Positions 27,235 through 35,642 of a stretch of 64,000 nt of DNA are shown piece by piece (the first letter of the stretch is position 1; each line of letters starts with the position of its first letter). This DNA comes from Paraburkholderia sp. BL10I2N1 (lineage in GTDB: Bacteria; Pseudomonadota; Gammaproteobacteria; Burkholderiales; Burkholderiaceae). The notes under the pieces are model-generated. The model did no database searches, was not told the DNA's origin, and saw only the letters and a list, made by a program, of their open reading frames with translations. Position numbers and translations under genes: made by a program. The stretch lies in contig NZ_SNWA01000003.1 in assembly GCF_004361815.1 (NCBI RefSeq), positions 186,001 to 250,000 on the forward strand. The letters are read 5' to 3'.

Positions 27235-27660
27235 AATGCGAGCCTGGCCGCATTCCGTACCGTCTCTGGTTTCTTACTTGCACTTGCAGGCGTGCACTTC
27301 CCGCCTTTGATCGCCCCATGGTGCACGGCCATCGTATCGAACCGGCAGTGCCGATACTCGAACTCAAGGCAGCCTTCCCCGCCATGCGCAGATTGTCACC
27401 GTGCAACCCGAAGGTATGGCCGAATCCGGAACTTGTGCAGCAGCCTGCTGCACAAGTTGGCACCTCTTCCGCTCACTAAATATAGGATTACTAATTTAAA
27501 TTTCGATCATGCTAATAATCTCAAATTGACTGTACTTCGAGGCGAAAATGGATCAATGAACGCGGCGCGGTGCGCATCCATCGTTAGGTAGCAAGCAGCT
27601 AAACCGACGGGATGAACTGATCTTGGCTGAAGCAGGCGGGCGTGCGCCGAAGCGGTGGTG
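27235..27660. other. Intergenic stretch after the TOTE gene
   Basis: No gene is supported. Besides the hairpin at 27430, the part 27478-27560 is distinctly AT-rich compared with the surroundings and could hold a promoter. Confidence 0.45.
27430..27458. terminator. Perfect 13-bp stem hairpin after the TOTE gene
   Basis: AACTTGTGCAGCA and TGCTGCACAAGTT pair around a GCC loop. The structure lies 196 bp past the TOTE stop and just before an AT-rich stretch. It could end transcription or serve as a protein site. Confidence 0.45.
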
Positions 27661-27743
27661 ATTTATACCTCGTTAACAGATGTTAAGGTATAAATTGACA
27701 CGCTACCCCTTATACCTTACGATACTAACTCAAGGTATAAGGG
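27661..27743 (+). promoter_or_regulatory. Double palindromic operator with four TATACCT half-sites
   Basis: Palindrome one (27661-27695) has ATTTATACCT opposite AGGTATAAAT. Palindrome two (27707-27743) has 12-bp perfect arms, CCCTTATACCTT and AAGGTATAAGGG. The second ends 8 bp before the start codon of the nucleotidyltransferase gene at 27752. The arrangement implies tight repression, but no obvious repressor gene is adjacent. Confidence 0.65.
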
Positions 27744-27751
27744 CGTGAGCC

Positions 27752-28786
27752 ATGACCTCCTTCCATAACGAAGCACTGCAAACGCTGTATTCCTCGGTCG
27801 CCGAGCGGGCAAGCGCACAACCGCGCATCCCGTTGCACTCCCCGGGTTCAGCCGCCCAGAAAACCGTCGACGGAAAAACGTATACCTACTGGCGGGTGTA
27901 CCTCGCTTCTGGCAAACACAAGGAAACATCACTGGGGCGCACCGGGGAGCCGGACACCGACGCCGCACTTGAGGCGCAGCAACTCGAGAGCGCGGAGATG
28001 CGGGCGCTGGCCAATGATGTCCAGGTTTTGCGGAAAGCAGGCTTTGCCGCCGCGGACAACTCATCGGCCCTCACCATCGCGACGCTCTTTAACGCCGGCA
28101 TCTTCACGCACGGCGGACTGCTTGTCGGCTCCCACGCCTTCGGCGCGCTCCTGAACGGTCTCGGTGTCCGTCTGCCTGCGAACTACAGGACCGAGGATAT
28201 TGACATCGGTAGCGCGGGCTCGATTTCGGTGGCCATCCCGGAAGACCGCAGTTTTCTCGACATCCTGCGCGAGACCGGTCTCCCCTTCATCGAGGTGCCA
28301 GAACTGGACTCGCGGAAACCGTCCACCTCGTTCAAGGCGCGCGGACAACCCCTCAAGGTGGACCTGCTTGTACCGGGCACCGAGGCGTACGAAACGAAGC
28401 CCCTGCGCCAATTGCGCGCGCATGCGACTGGTTGGCCGTACTTCGGTTATCTGGTAGCCAACCCGGTGAGCGGCTTTATCCTCGGCAAGGAGCACGTGGT
28501 GCCCGTAACGCTGCCTGATCCGGCCAGATTTGCGCTACACAAGCTTATCGTAAGCACGCTTCGCGACCCGGCGCGCGCACTTAAAGCCGAGAAGGACCAG
28601 CGGCAGGCAGCAGTGCTGATTGATGCACTAACGGAACGATTCCCTGAGTGGCTCACGACGGCTGCCGACGAGCTGGTTGAAAGCGCACGCCCCCGCGTTG
28701 CTACTGCAGCCGCTCGAGCGATGGCTCTTGTGCCACACCTGTCCGAGCGCGCACGGGATATTCTGGCGGAGCTAAGTCAGGCGTAG
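27752..28786 (+). CDS. GSU2403-family nucleotidyltransferase-fold protein
   Basis: The 344-aa protein has a nucleotidyltransferase core in its middle: GGLLVGSHAFGALLNGLG (about 121-138) followed by RTEDIDIG with acidic metal ligands (about 146-153). This matches the NTP_transf_8/GSU2403 group, distant relatives of AbiEii and MNT toxins. The N-terminal 90 residues (TYWRVYLASGKHKETSLGRT) may bind nucleic acid. The start at 27752 sits directly behind a double palindromic operator, as in toxin-antitoxin systems, yet no partner gene is evident. A defence or toxin role is inferred only. Confidence 0.75.
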   Translation: MTSFHNEALQTLYSSVAERASAQPRIPLHSPGSAAQKTVDGKTYTYWRVYLASGKHKETSLGRTGEPDTDAALEAQQLESAEMRALANDVQVLRKAGFAAADNSSALTIATLFNAGIFTHGGLLVGSHAFGALLNGLGVRLPANYRTEDIDIGSAGSISVAIPEDRSFLDILRETGLPFIEVPELDSRKPSTSFKARGQPLKVDLLVPGTEAYETKPLRQLRAHATGWPYFGYLVANPVSGFILGKEHVVPVTLPDPARFALHKLIVSTLRDPARALKAEKDQRQAAVLIDALTERFPEWLTTAADELVESARPRVATAAARAMALVPHLSERARDILAELSQA

Positions 28787-29005
28787 GCCGGTTCGGATCT
28801 CGTAAGCGACCGCATTAATGCCGAGCAGCGGGGATGTAATCATTCGGTTACGTCGCGCAAGCGGAGTCTCGCGACTGTCAGAGGCGCATAGGTGATCTTT
28901 TTCTTGCACGAAAAGGACGAATACCCCGAGTACGGAGAGCGGCACTCGAACTCGCAGGTCCACGCGTCCGCCGGATTCGCGTAATGCAGTTGCGGGCCAG
29001 TTAAA

Positions 29006-29021
29006 ACACATAATTATGTGT
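29006..29021. promoter_or_regulatory. Palindromic operator of the RHH/PIN pair
   Basis: ACACATAATTATGTGT is a perfect 16-bp palindrome; a further half-site ATGTG lies at 29033. A -10-like TACAAT at 29039-29044 and GGAGG before the ATG at 29075 complete the promoter. It is the likely binding site of the RHH antitoxin. Confidence 0.6.
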
Positions 29022-29074
29022 AACACTTGTTTATGTGCTACAATTTCAGCATTGTTCCATGGAGGAGTCCCATC

Positions 29075-29422
29075 ATGGCCGACACCGTCAATTTCACCGG
29101 CGCAGTCGATCGCGACCTGCTCAGGCGCGCCAAGATCCTCGCGGCGAAATCGGACACGTCCGTCAACGCACTATTTAACGCAGAACTCCGGTATCTGGTC
29201 GAGACGTTCGAAGCAGCAGAAGTCAGCGGCAATCAGAATTTCCTTACCCTGTTCGACTTCTCGCTCGGCCGCATTGACGACCGCCAGGCGATGCATTCAC
29301 TTGGTATCGACAGTGACGAAGATCTGTTCCTGCTGATGGCGCAGGCTCATCTGCCGATGCCGCGCTTGCCCGAGGCGAGCACGCGTCGCATGATTGACGA
29401 CCTCAATGCGCTGCGCAGTTGA
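29075..29422 (+). CDS. Ribbon-helix-helix-type antitoxin
   Basis: The 115-aa protein starts MADTVNFTGAVDRDLLRRAK, then AAKSDTSVNALFNAELRYLV, a pattern that fits a ribbon-helix-helix DNA-binding domain. The acidic C-terminal part (GIDSDEDLFLLMAQ) may wrap the toxin. GGAGG lies 11 bp upstream of the chosen ATG; an in-frame start 16 codons earlier would overlap the promoter. A PIN-domain gene follows after 2 bp, and a palindromic operator lies upstream. The pair is a VapBC-like toxin-antitoxin system. Confidence 0.75.
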   Translation: MADTVNFTGAVDRDLLRRAKILAAKSDTSVNALFNAELRYLVETFEAAEVSGNQNFLTLFDFSLGRIDDRQAMHSLGIDSDEDLFLLMAQAHLPMPRLPEASTRRMIDDLNALRS

Positions 29423-29424
29423 CG

Positions 29425-29946
29425 ATGGCAGTCAACAGGACGGTTACATTGCTTCCAGATGCTGGTCCCCTGATTACGCTGGCCTATGCCGACGCACTCG
29501 GACTGCTGCTGAAATCAGGTTGGTCAGTCGCACTGGTCGACATGGTGCTGCATGAGGTTACCCGCAACAAAACACCGACCAGCGCCCGAATCGCCACGTG
29601 GGCAAGTGACAACAAGATCCCCGTTCTCGAAACGCGCACGTACCATCGATACAGGCAGGTGGACGCGGCGGCACCCGCCCGAAAGGCCAATCTCGGCGAA
29701 CTCGCGATACAGGAGGCGATGACTGGGTTCGGCCTTGCTGCCGAACAGACGGGCGTTTTTCTGTTCGAGGACCACAAAATCGCCCGCGCCAGCTTCCTGT
29801 TACCGGAAAATTGTCGCAAGGTCTCGACCCGAGCGTTCCTGTTATTTCTAGAACAGCAGGGCCTGATTGAATCGGCTGCTGACGTCGAACGTCGGGCGAT
29901 TCTGGCAGGGAGACAGTTTTCCCAGATCCGCTTTCCACCCGAATAG
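29425..29946 (+). CDS. PIN-domain-like toxin
   Basis: The 173-aa protein begins with TVTLLPDAGPLITLAYADAL, where the first Asp (about residue 12) is the usual metal ligand of PIN ribonucleases, and carries VFLFEDHKIARASFLLPENC with further acidic residues near 115. VapC-type PIN toxins cleave tRNA or rRNA (family knowledge). It follows the RHH-type antitoxin gene after 2 bp. The ATG at 29425 is preferred over a TTG at 29419. It is diverged from the classical VapC length and motifs, so the exact target is open. Confidence 0.72.
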   Translation: MAVNRTVTLLPDAGPLITLAYADALGLLLKSGWSVALVDMVLHEVTRNKTPTSARIATWASDNKIPVLETRTYHRYRQVDAAAPARKANLGELAIQEAMTGFGLAAEQTGVFLFEDHKIARASFLLPENCRKVSTRAFLLFLEQQGLIESAADVERRAILAGRQFSQIRFPPE

Positions 29947-30623
29947 TCTGCAGTTACGGCTTCTTCGCGGTGAGAGCTCGCGAGGTTACAGCTGCGCCAT
30001 GGCCCTAGCCCTGATCGTCGGAGCCATGACGGACTGGTTATTGCCATCGACATCAACGGGAAAGATCACTTCCCTGCCCACGGGCTGGACACGGACAGGA
30101 AGTACCGACCGCGTCGCGTGGTCGCCGAGGTCCCGCGGGTGTTCGGCAAATCAGGGGATGGCTGGGCGCTGGCGTTCTGGCTTTCGAGTAGACACGGGTA
30201 GACACGGGCGGTAACGCCCGCGTCTAATCTGGACGGCCTTTGCTGGGTCTCGCGACAGCACGACCGGGAAAATGCCGTCATGCTCTTCGGCGATCGTGTT
30301 GACCCGAAGGACATCAAACAGGTCGACGGACCTGCAAGCCTGACAGGCGACATAAAGGTGTATGCCTCGATCATTGACCTCGCATTGGATCTTGGCGTCA
30401 GTCTCGTGTGACGGACACGGCTCCGCGGCATTTCATATCGGTCTCGGAGCAATTTGCCAGCATGCCTGATTCGTTGCGATGGCACGAGACAAGAACTGGC
30501 CAGCTGGCCTCGCCTGCAACGGGACGTGCTGCGAAACAGGCACCGGGAACCCGAAAATTGCTATTGGGAACCGGAACAGGTGAGCTAGAATCAGGTGCAT
30601 TCTTCACCAACGGATTGCTCACC
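29947..30623. other. Unassigned stretch with gene fragments
   Basis: Two coding-like pieces on the plus strand, VIAIDINGKDHFPAHGLDTD near 30035-30100 and NAVMLFGDRVDPKDIKQVDG near 30270-30330, lie in different frames separated by stops. Neither was recognised. A near-perfect hairpin lies at 30199-30226 (TAGACACGGGCG, loop GTAA). They may be leftovers of one lost gene. Confidence 0.4.
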
Positions 30624-31244
30624 ATGCAAATGGAAAGCTGGGTTGGGACCATCGAGCGTGAATGGCATCAGCTGCGTCGCGCCGACCCTGCACTCGATGT
30701 TGAAAAATTCTTCCGTCATGTACTCGCAGCAAACAAGACCGGATTCCTGTCACCCGAGTCACTCGCCGCAATTGCAAACGCCCTCCTCACCAGCACACTG
30801 GATGGCGCGCCTTATCTGGGCCGGCGGCTACTGGAGCGCATTGGCGCGAACCGCCATCCTGCCTGGCGGGTCGCAATGGCCATTTCCCTGGTCACGCCAA
30901 CAGGGGGTGAGGCGGACTTTGAGACAGGTAACGCGATTCTCGACGACGTGCTGAAAGATGAAACCGCGGAAGGTCGTCTGCGCGGCATGGCCGCCGCTGC
31001 GCTGGCCGATAGCGCGCGGCTCGGACGGGGCATGCAGGTTGATGTGAGCCGGGCGCGATCGCTCTACGAGCGAGCCATTGAACTGGGGCATAAGGCCTCG
31101 GCACACAATCTCGGACTTTTCTGGGAAGGCGTGTGGGGTGCAGACGACAACAGCCTTATCCCGGACCGGACAAAGGCCATGCAGATCTATCGACGCGGTG
31201 GAGATGACATGCGCTGCCAGCGCCGCCTGGAGGCGCTGCGTTGA
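30624..31244 (+). CDS. Sel1-like repeat protein
   Basis: The 206-aa protein ends with Sel1-type helical repeats ([20 protein letters not shown], then [13 protein letters not shown] and [14 protein letters not shown]). The N-terminal half is helical and without a recognised domain. No signal peptide is seen, so it is probably cytoplasmic. The start at 30624 is uncertain because the frame is open upstream to 30408 and no clear ribosome binding site exists; a second ATG two codons later is equally good. Sel1 repeats mediate protein contacts; no specific role can be given. Confidence 0.6.
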   Translation: MQMESWVGTIEREWHQLRRADPALDVEKFFRHVLAANKTGFLSPESLAAIANALLTSTLDGAPYLGRRLLERIGANRHPAWRVAMAISLVTPTGGEADFETGNAILDDVLKDETAEGRLRGMAAAALADSARLGRGMQVDVSRARSLYERAIELGHKASAHNLGLFWEGVWGADDNSLIPDRTKAMQIYRRGGDDMRCQRRLEALR

Positions 31245-31404
31245 AGCCGTCCCCTGCCCGCCTGCCAGGAGCCCGCGACTGTCCGTGGAGCCGCTGATTG
31301 GCAGGTGTCATCCCGGCGTGGTACAAAAGGCGTCCCTTGCGGGTGATCGCCCCATGCGATGCCGCATTCACGATTGCAGGTTTCAACGTCTACAGGGTTC
31401 AAAA

Positions 31405-31608
31405 ATGGCAACGGGCACAGTGAAGTGGTTCAACGATGCGAAGGGCTTTGGCTTCATCACGCCGGATGACGGCGGCGAAGACCTGTTCGCCCATTTCTCC
31501 GAAATCAAGTCTGAAGGCTTCAAATCATTGCAGGAAAACCAGAAAGTAAGCTTCGATGTGAAGACGGGTCCGAAGGGCAAGCAGGCCGCTAACATCAAGC
31601 CTGTCTGA
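31405..31608 (+). CDS. Cold-shock protein, CspA family
   Basis: The 67-aa protein is a single cold-shock domain with both RNA-binding motifs, KGFGFITPD (RNP1) and DLFAHFSEI (RNP2), starting [17 protein letters not shown]. It is full length for the family. These proteins bind single-stranded nucleic acids and act as RNA chaperones. The 160-bp leader has no gene and could act as a temperature-responsive untranslated region. Its location inside a conflict island, outside any operon, is unusual. Confidence 0.95.
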   Translation: MATGTVKWFNDAKGFGFITPDDGGEDLFAHFSEIKSEGFKSLQENQKVSFDVKTGPKGKQAANIKPV

Positions 31609-31779
31609 CCGGAACGCGCGTCATCCTGACTGGTGGCCCGTTCTGCGCGGGCCAGCTTTCCTTGCCTTCAGCGGGTCAGGCCTTTCGGGAACGCGATGGA
31701 CATTCGGCACATGCACGTGGAATGCTGTCCGAGTGTCGACCGAGGTTTTCCGCAAACGCAACGTCCTGATGCGCCCTCT

Positions 31780-31953
31780 TCACGAACTCTCTCGATTCAC
31801 CGGATGATCGTTGACCAGGCGCAAGCGTTTCGCCTGTCCGTCGAGATATCCGCAGATCCATTCCCACACCGCGCAGTCGAAATACGGACACGTATCCAGG
31901 GGCTTGCCCAGACGGCCAGCGGCGAACCCTTTCTGCCACGGGGTCGTGTTCAT
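31780..31953 (-). CDS. Ribosome modulation factor-like small protein
   Basis: This 57-aa minus-strand gene starts at an ATG at 31953 preceded by GGAGG 4 bp upstream. The protein reads PWQKGFAAGRLGKP, then DTCPYFDCAVWEWICGYLDG, the spacing pattern of RMF (GY/F-x-x-G, CPY, W-x-x-GW/Y-x-x-G). RMF proteins dimerise 70S ribosomes into inactive 100S particles in stationary phase; related CrpP proteins are small plasmid-borne members of this fold. Beside a cold-shock gene and toxin systems, a dormancy role would fit. The gene is short but the motif set is convincing. Confidence 0.65.
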   Translation of the reverse strand: MNTTPWQKGFAAGRLGKPLDTCPYFDCAVWEWICGYLDGQAKRLRLVNDHPVNRESS

Positions 31954-32290
31954 CGCGCCTCCATCGTTTCAATGATGGCAGCATTGCTGCGATCGCCTGA
32001 TACCTCAGTGCGTTGCACCGCGCAAATTGCCTGACTGGCGCGGTATTCCTGCTGATCCTCGAGGCAGGATCAGATGGCCTGTCTACTGCTTGTTGCTCGT
32101 CGCAACCCAGCCAGTTCCAGCGTGCCTTCCTCGAGATCGAGGCGTCGAAGCATGCATGTCACGGAGCATGTTCACGTCAGGCCGGCCCATCGGGCACCTC
32201 GCTTCGGGAAACGGAAACCGTATGTTCAATGTGACTGGGCACCGGTCGCGCCTGCGCACGGTCGCCGACTCGTCGAAAGCACCCGGGACT
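31954..32290. other. Non-coding stretch
   Basis: No gene is supported on either strand. It lies between the RMF-like gene start and the hairpin near the end of the H-NS gene. Confidence 0.4.
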
Positions 32291-32322
32291 GTTTGAGCAG
32301 GACGGAGACGTCCTGCTCAAAC
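32291..32322 (-). terminator. Perfect 14-bp stem hairpin after the H-NS-type gene
   Basis: GTTTGAGCAGGACG and CGTCCTGCTCAAAC pair around a GAGA loop, 36 bp past the stop of the minus-strand gene at 32358. Position and stability suggest a terminator although there is no T-run. Confidence 0.55.
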
Positions 32323-32357
32323 CACCGAATCTCTCACCGACAATCAGATGGCAGAGG

Positions 32358-33125
32358 TCACGCGGAGACCGGTGCAGAGGCGATATCGCTGATCGGTACA
32401 ACCGCTGGCGGATTCTGCGACACCTGCTTCACAGCAGGTGCTTTCCTCGTCACAGACTTTTTCGCCGCCGGTTTTTTGACGGCGACCTTCTTCGCGGTTG
32501 CCGGTTCCGTTCCTGCTTTAACCCTCTTTGCTGCGACCTTTTTGCCTGCAACCTTTGTGGTCGTGGTTTTCCCCACCGTCACCGCCCTGGCCGGAGCTGA
32601 CTTCGGGGTTGAAGCGTCCTTTCCCGCTGCTGCGATCAGAAACTTCGAACGATCTTTAGCACCAGCCAGCCATGCCGGCGCAGGACCGCGGCCACTCCAC
32701 GTAGCACCGCTCCTGGGGTCGCGATATTTGGGGGCTTGGGGTCCCCTCACGTAGTTGTCAGTCCTGGCAGTCTCTTTTCCGGCAAGAGTCGATTGCCCGG
32801 CGGTGCTGTCGTCCATCAGAAACTTCGTCCGGTCTTTGGCGCCTGCGATCCACGCAGGAGCGCGGCCATGCCCTGTCCAGGTGGCGCCCGTCTTTGGATC
32901 ACGGTACTTCGCCGGGGAGGTGGTCTTGCCAGCTGCCTGTGCAGTCGGCTTACGGCCACGCCTCTTGCCGCCAATGTGTGCTTCGATGTCCGCAACGGTC
33001 GAGCCATGGTTTTCCATCAGGTCACGAATCTTTGCGATGACGGTGGACGACTGGCTTTTGACGAGCGCATCCGCTTTCGCCTGAAGCCTTGTGATTTGTG
33101 CCTGTACTTTTTCGAGCGTTGTCAT
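32358..33125 (-). CDS. H-NS-family protein with two DNA-binding motifs and an H1-like tail
   Basis: The 255-aa protein has an N-terminal helical oligomerisation region (1-50), a KRRGRKP linker, and two copies of the H-NS C-terminal motif: KYRDPKTGATWTGHGRAP (73-90) and KYRDPRSGATWSGRGPAP (133-150), each followed by AW-AGAKDR-KF. The remaining 90 residues are rich in Lys, Ala, Thr and Val (KKPAAKKSVTRKAPAVK), like bacterial histone H1 proteins. Ordinary family members have one motif and about 100 residues. GGGGGGAG precedes the ATG. It is probably a DNA-bridging silencer of the island. Confidence 0.88.
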   Translation of the reverse strand: MTTLEKVQAQITRLQAKADALVKSQSSTVIAKIRDLMENHGSTVADIEAHIGGKRRGRKPTAQAAGKTTSPAKYRDPKTGATWTGHGRAPAWIAGAKDRTKFLMDDSTAGQSTLAGKETARTDNYVRGPQAPKYRDPRSGATWSGRGPAPAWLAGAKDRSKFLIAAAGKDASTPKSAPARAVTVGKTTTTKVAGKKVAAKRVKAGTEPATAKKVAVKKPAAKKSVTRKAPAVKQVSQNPPAVVPISDIASAPVSA

Positions 33126-33527
33126 TTACTCCCCCCTTGATCTGGCGATGGCCGCACTATGCCAGTAAGTACGACGCGAGTCGATATTGGCACGCTACAA
33201 TTTAGGGATACTGCGAGTTCAAACGCACGATCGGGCTGCATCGTCGGTTTCAGAGGTGAATGCTGCGGACTGAAGGATGACGCACTTCGACCTTTGGGTT
33301 ACGACGGTGGCACAGGTAAAAACATTGCCGCGCGAAGCACGGGGAAGACAGGGCGACCATGACAGCGGCTGATCGTACCCAGACGATTTTAATCATTCTC
33401 CCCTTTCAAGACGTCCAATTGACTCCCGTACAACCGAACCTGCCGCACACGGGCTCACGCAGCTTTTCACACGCCGAAACTGCGACCCCTTGTAGTTGGC
33501 CTGATGAGATACCGGCTGTTTAATCTG
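33126..33527. other. Non-coding stretch between H-NS gene and IS701-type element
   Basis: No gene is supported. It contains the promoter region of the minus-strand H-NS gene and the left flank of the insertion sequence. Confidence 0.4.
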
Positions 33528-35021
33528 ACTGTGTCATAAAAAATATTTGCGGTGGAGTGATACCTGGTACTATTGAATAATACAGACTCCGGGCGATCGC
33601 GATGAGAGAAGATGTCGACGAATTTGACGCGTATCTGGACCATCTGGCGCAGGTGTTAGGGCACGCCGATCGGCATGCCGGCCTCAAGGGCTACTGTTCG
33701 GGCCTGGTCTTGCCGTTGTCACGCAAGAGCGTCGAGCCAATGGCCGCACATATTGACCCACTTCACGCGAGTGCGAAGCACCAGTCACTCCACCACTTTG
33801 TAGCCAAGGCAGAATGGTCAGACCGGGCGGTCTTGCAGCGGGTACGCGAATGGGTGATGCCCGCGTTAGGCGCGCACGCTGCTGAAGAATCCGGCTACTA
33901 CTGGATTATTGACGACACAGGTTTTCCAAAGAAGGGGCGTCATTCGGTCGGGGTGGCACGTCAGTACTGTGGGCAGCTCGGCAAACAGGACAACTGTCAG
34001 GTCGCCGTGAGCCTGTCGATCGCGACGCAACGCGGCAGCCTGCCGATTGCCTGGCAGCTGTATGTCCCCAAGGAATGGATTGACGACCGGGAGCGTGCCC
34101 GTCGCGCGGGCATTCCCGACGGGCTTGCCTTCGAGACCAAGCCCCAGATTGCGCTGGCCCAACTTCGCCAGGCGATAGCATCCGGCGTTGCGCCGGGCAT
34201 CGTGCTGGCCGATGCTGGTTACGGCGACGAAACCGCTTTCCGGGAGGGCGTAACTGAACTGGGTTTGTTGTACGCGGTAGGGATCCGGCCGGGCACCTCT
34301 GTGTGGGCGCCAGGTACGGCGCCGCTTCCGCCCAGGCCCTGGAGCGGGCGCGGCAAGCCACCGACATTGTTGCGCCGTGGGCCCGGCCACGAACCGATCG
34401 CGGTAAAGGAACTGGCCATGCAATTACCCGTGAACGGCTGGCAAACCGTCACCTGGCGGGAAGGCAGCAACGCAGCACTTTCCTCCCGCTTTGCCGCCGT
34501 ACGGGTTCGTCCCGCACATCGCGACAATGAGCGAAGTACCGTTCGTGACGAAGAATGGCTGCTCGTTGAATGGCCCGATGGCGATACGGAGCCGCTCAAG
34601 TACTTTCTCACGACTGCCCCCGAGGAGGCGACACTTGAACAGCTTGTGTTCGTAACCAAGATGCGCTGGCGCATCGAGCGCGACTACCAGGATCTGAAGC
34701 AGGAGTTCGGACTGGGTCATTACGAAGGGCGTGGCTGGCGCGGCTTTCACCACCACGCCACACTGAGTATCGCTGCGTATGGGTTTCTGATGGCTCAGCG
34801 ACTCAGAATGCAATCAGATGGACGCGATAAAAAAAACTTCGTTGAACGCGCGCTGCCTTCCCTTCCCCCGGATTACATCCCCCGGGGCAGTCCAGCGCGC
34901 TCAACGTCACGTTCCTGATTCCATAACTACGTTGCGCATCCTGCTTGGACTAAGGCTCATGCAACGATGGCTCTCTCTTCCTGTACGGCAATAGAGCGCG
35001 CAACTAATTATATGACACAGT
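33528..35021 (+). mobile_element. IS701-family insertion sequence
   Basis: An 11-bp inverted repeat, ACTGTGTCATA (33528-33538) and its complement (35011-35021), flanks a complete transposase gene. The element is about 1494 bp. No convincing target duplication was seen, so the exact ends could be a few bases further out. Confidence 0.72.
33602..34918 (+). CDS. IS701-family transposase
   Basis: The 438-aa DDE transposase is intact. Its first catalytic Asp lies in YYWIIDDTGFPKKGRHSVGV, the second in GIVLADAGYGDETAFREGV, and the Glu in RWRIERDYQDLKQEFGLGHYEG. This combination and the length are typical of IS701/IS4-type enzymes. The gene fills the element defined by inverted repeats at 33528 and 35021. 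It separates the two H-NS-family genes. It appears functional. Confidence 0.9.
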   Translation: MREDVDEFDAYLDHLAQVLGHADRHAGLKGYCSGLVLPLSRKSVEPMAAHIDPLHASAKHQSLHHFVAKAEWSDRAVLQRVREWVMPALGAHAAEESGYYWIIDDTGFPKKGRHSVGVARQYCGQLGKQDNCQVAVSLSIATQRGSLPIAWQLYVPKEWIDDRERARRAGIPDGLAFETKPQIALAQLRQAIASGVAPGIVLADAGYGDETAFREGVTELGLLYAVGIRPGTSVWAPGTAPLPPRPWSGRGKPPTLLRRGPGHEPIAVKELAMQLPVNGWQTVTWREGSNAALSSRFAAVRVRPAHRDNERSTVRDEEWLLVEWPDGDTEPLKYFLTTAPEEATLEQLVFVTKMRWRIERDYQDLKQEFGLGHYEGRGWRGFHHHATLSIAAYGFLMAQRLRMQSDGRDKKNFVERALPSLPPDYIPRGSPARSTSRS

Positions 35022-35161
35022 ACGATTAATCGTCTGCGGGAAAGCAGCGGTCGACCCACTCCACGATTTAACGAGGTCCGGGCCCGATAGAGCCTGATTC
35101 ATCTGGATCGTGCGCAGATCACGTGGACGAATGGTCGGACGGCATTACGGATGGATGAGAT

Positions 35162-35488
35162 ATGGATGAACGTAAGCGGGAAAGCATGATTGCTTATCTC
35201 CGCCACCGGATGGAAGAATTTGGCATCGAGCCAGACGACCTGGCTGCAGCGATAGCAAGCGAGCCGGTGAAGCAGATTCCGGCTCGGTATCAGAATGCGA
35301 CTGGGGATACGTGGACAGGCGACGGGGAAATGCCTCAGTGGCTGAAGCAGGCGATTAGCGCGGGGCAAAGACTCGAACATTTCGAGATGTCATCGGCGTC
35401 ACCGAAGGCGGATACCGTGCGGAAGAGGATCGACTGGCGCGACGACCCTTTCGCAGGGAGTCCACTCGCCCGGCAGCACGTCGACTGA
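35162..35488 (+). CDS. Small H-NS-family protein
   Basis: The 108-aa protein has a helical N-terminus (MIAYLRHRMEEFGIEPDDLA) and one H-NS DNA-binding motif, ARYQNATGDTWTGDGEMPQW (41-60), followed by LKQAISAGQRLEHFE. The core matches the KYRDP-ATG-TW-G-G pattern with several substitutions. The N-terminal oligomerisation helix is short, so it may act as a modifier of longer H-NS proteins such as the one at 32358. The call is good for family and inferential for role. Confidence 0.8.
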   Translation: MDERKRESMIAYLRHRMEEFGIEPDDLAAAIASEPVKQIPARYQNATGDTWTGDGEMPQWLKQAISAGQRLEHFEMSSASPKADTVRKRIDWRDDPFAGSPLARQHVD

Positions 35489-35642
35489 CGAGGCGCCCTT
35501 CCTCCTGCATTTGCTGGCAAACATATTCGGCGACCCATATCGCGCTGATCCATCGTTTCGCCATGTGCCGGACGCATGCGATTGCGAATATCCATGGGTC
35601 CCCCGCAGGTCATTTGACCAACAGGGATGGGCTGACGGAGGT

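Noticed and set aside
32074..32754. 226-aa plus-strand open frame over the H-NS gene tail
   Set aside because: Its Ala/Phe/Thr-rich part is just the complement of the lysine-rich tail of the H-NS protein.
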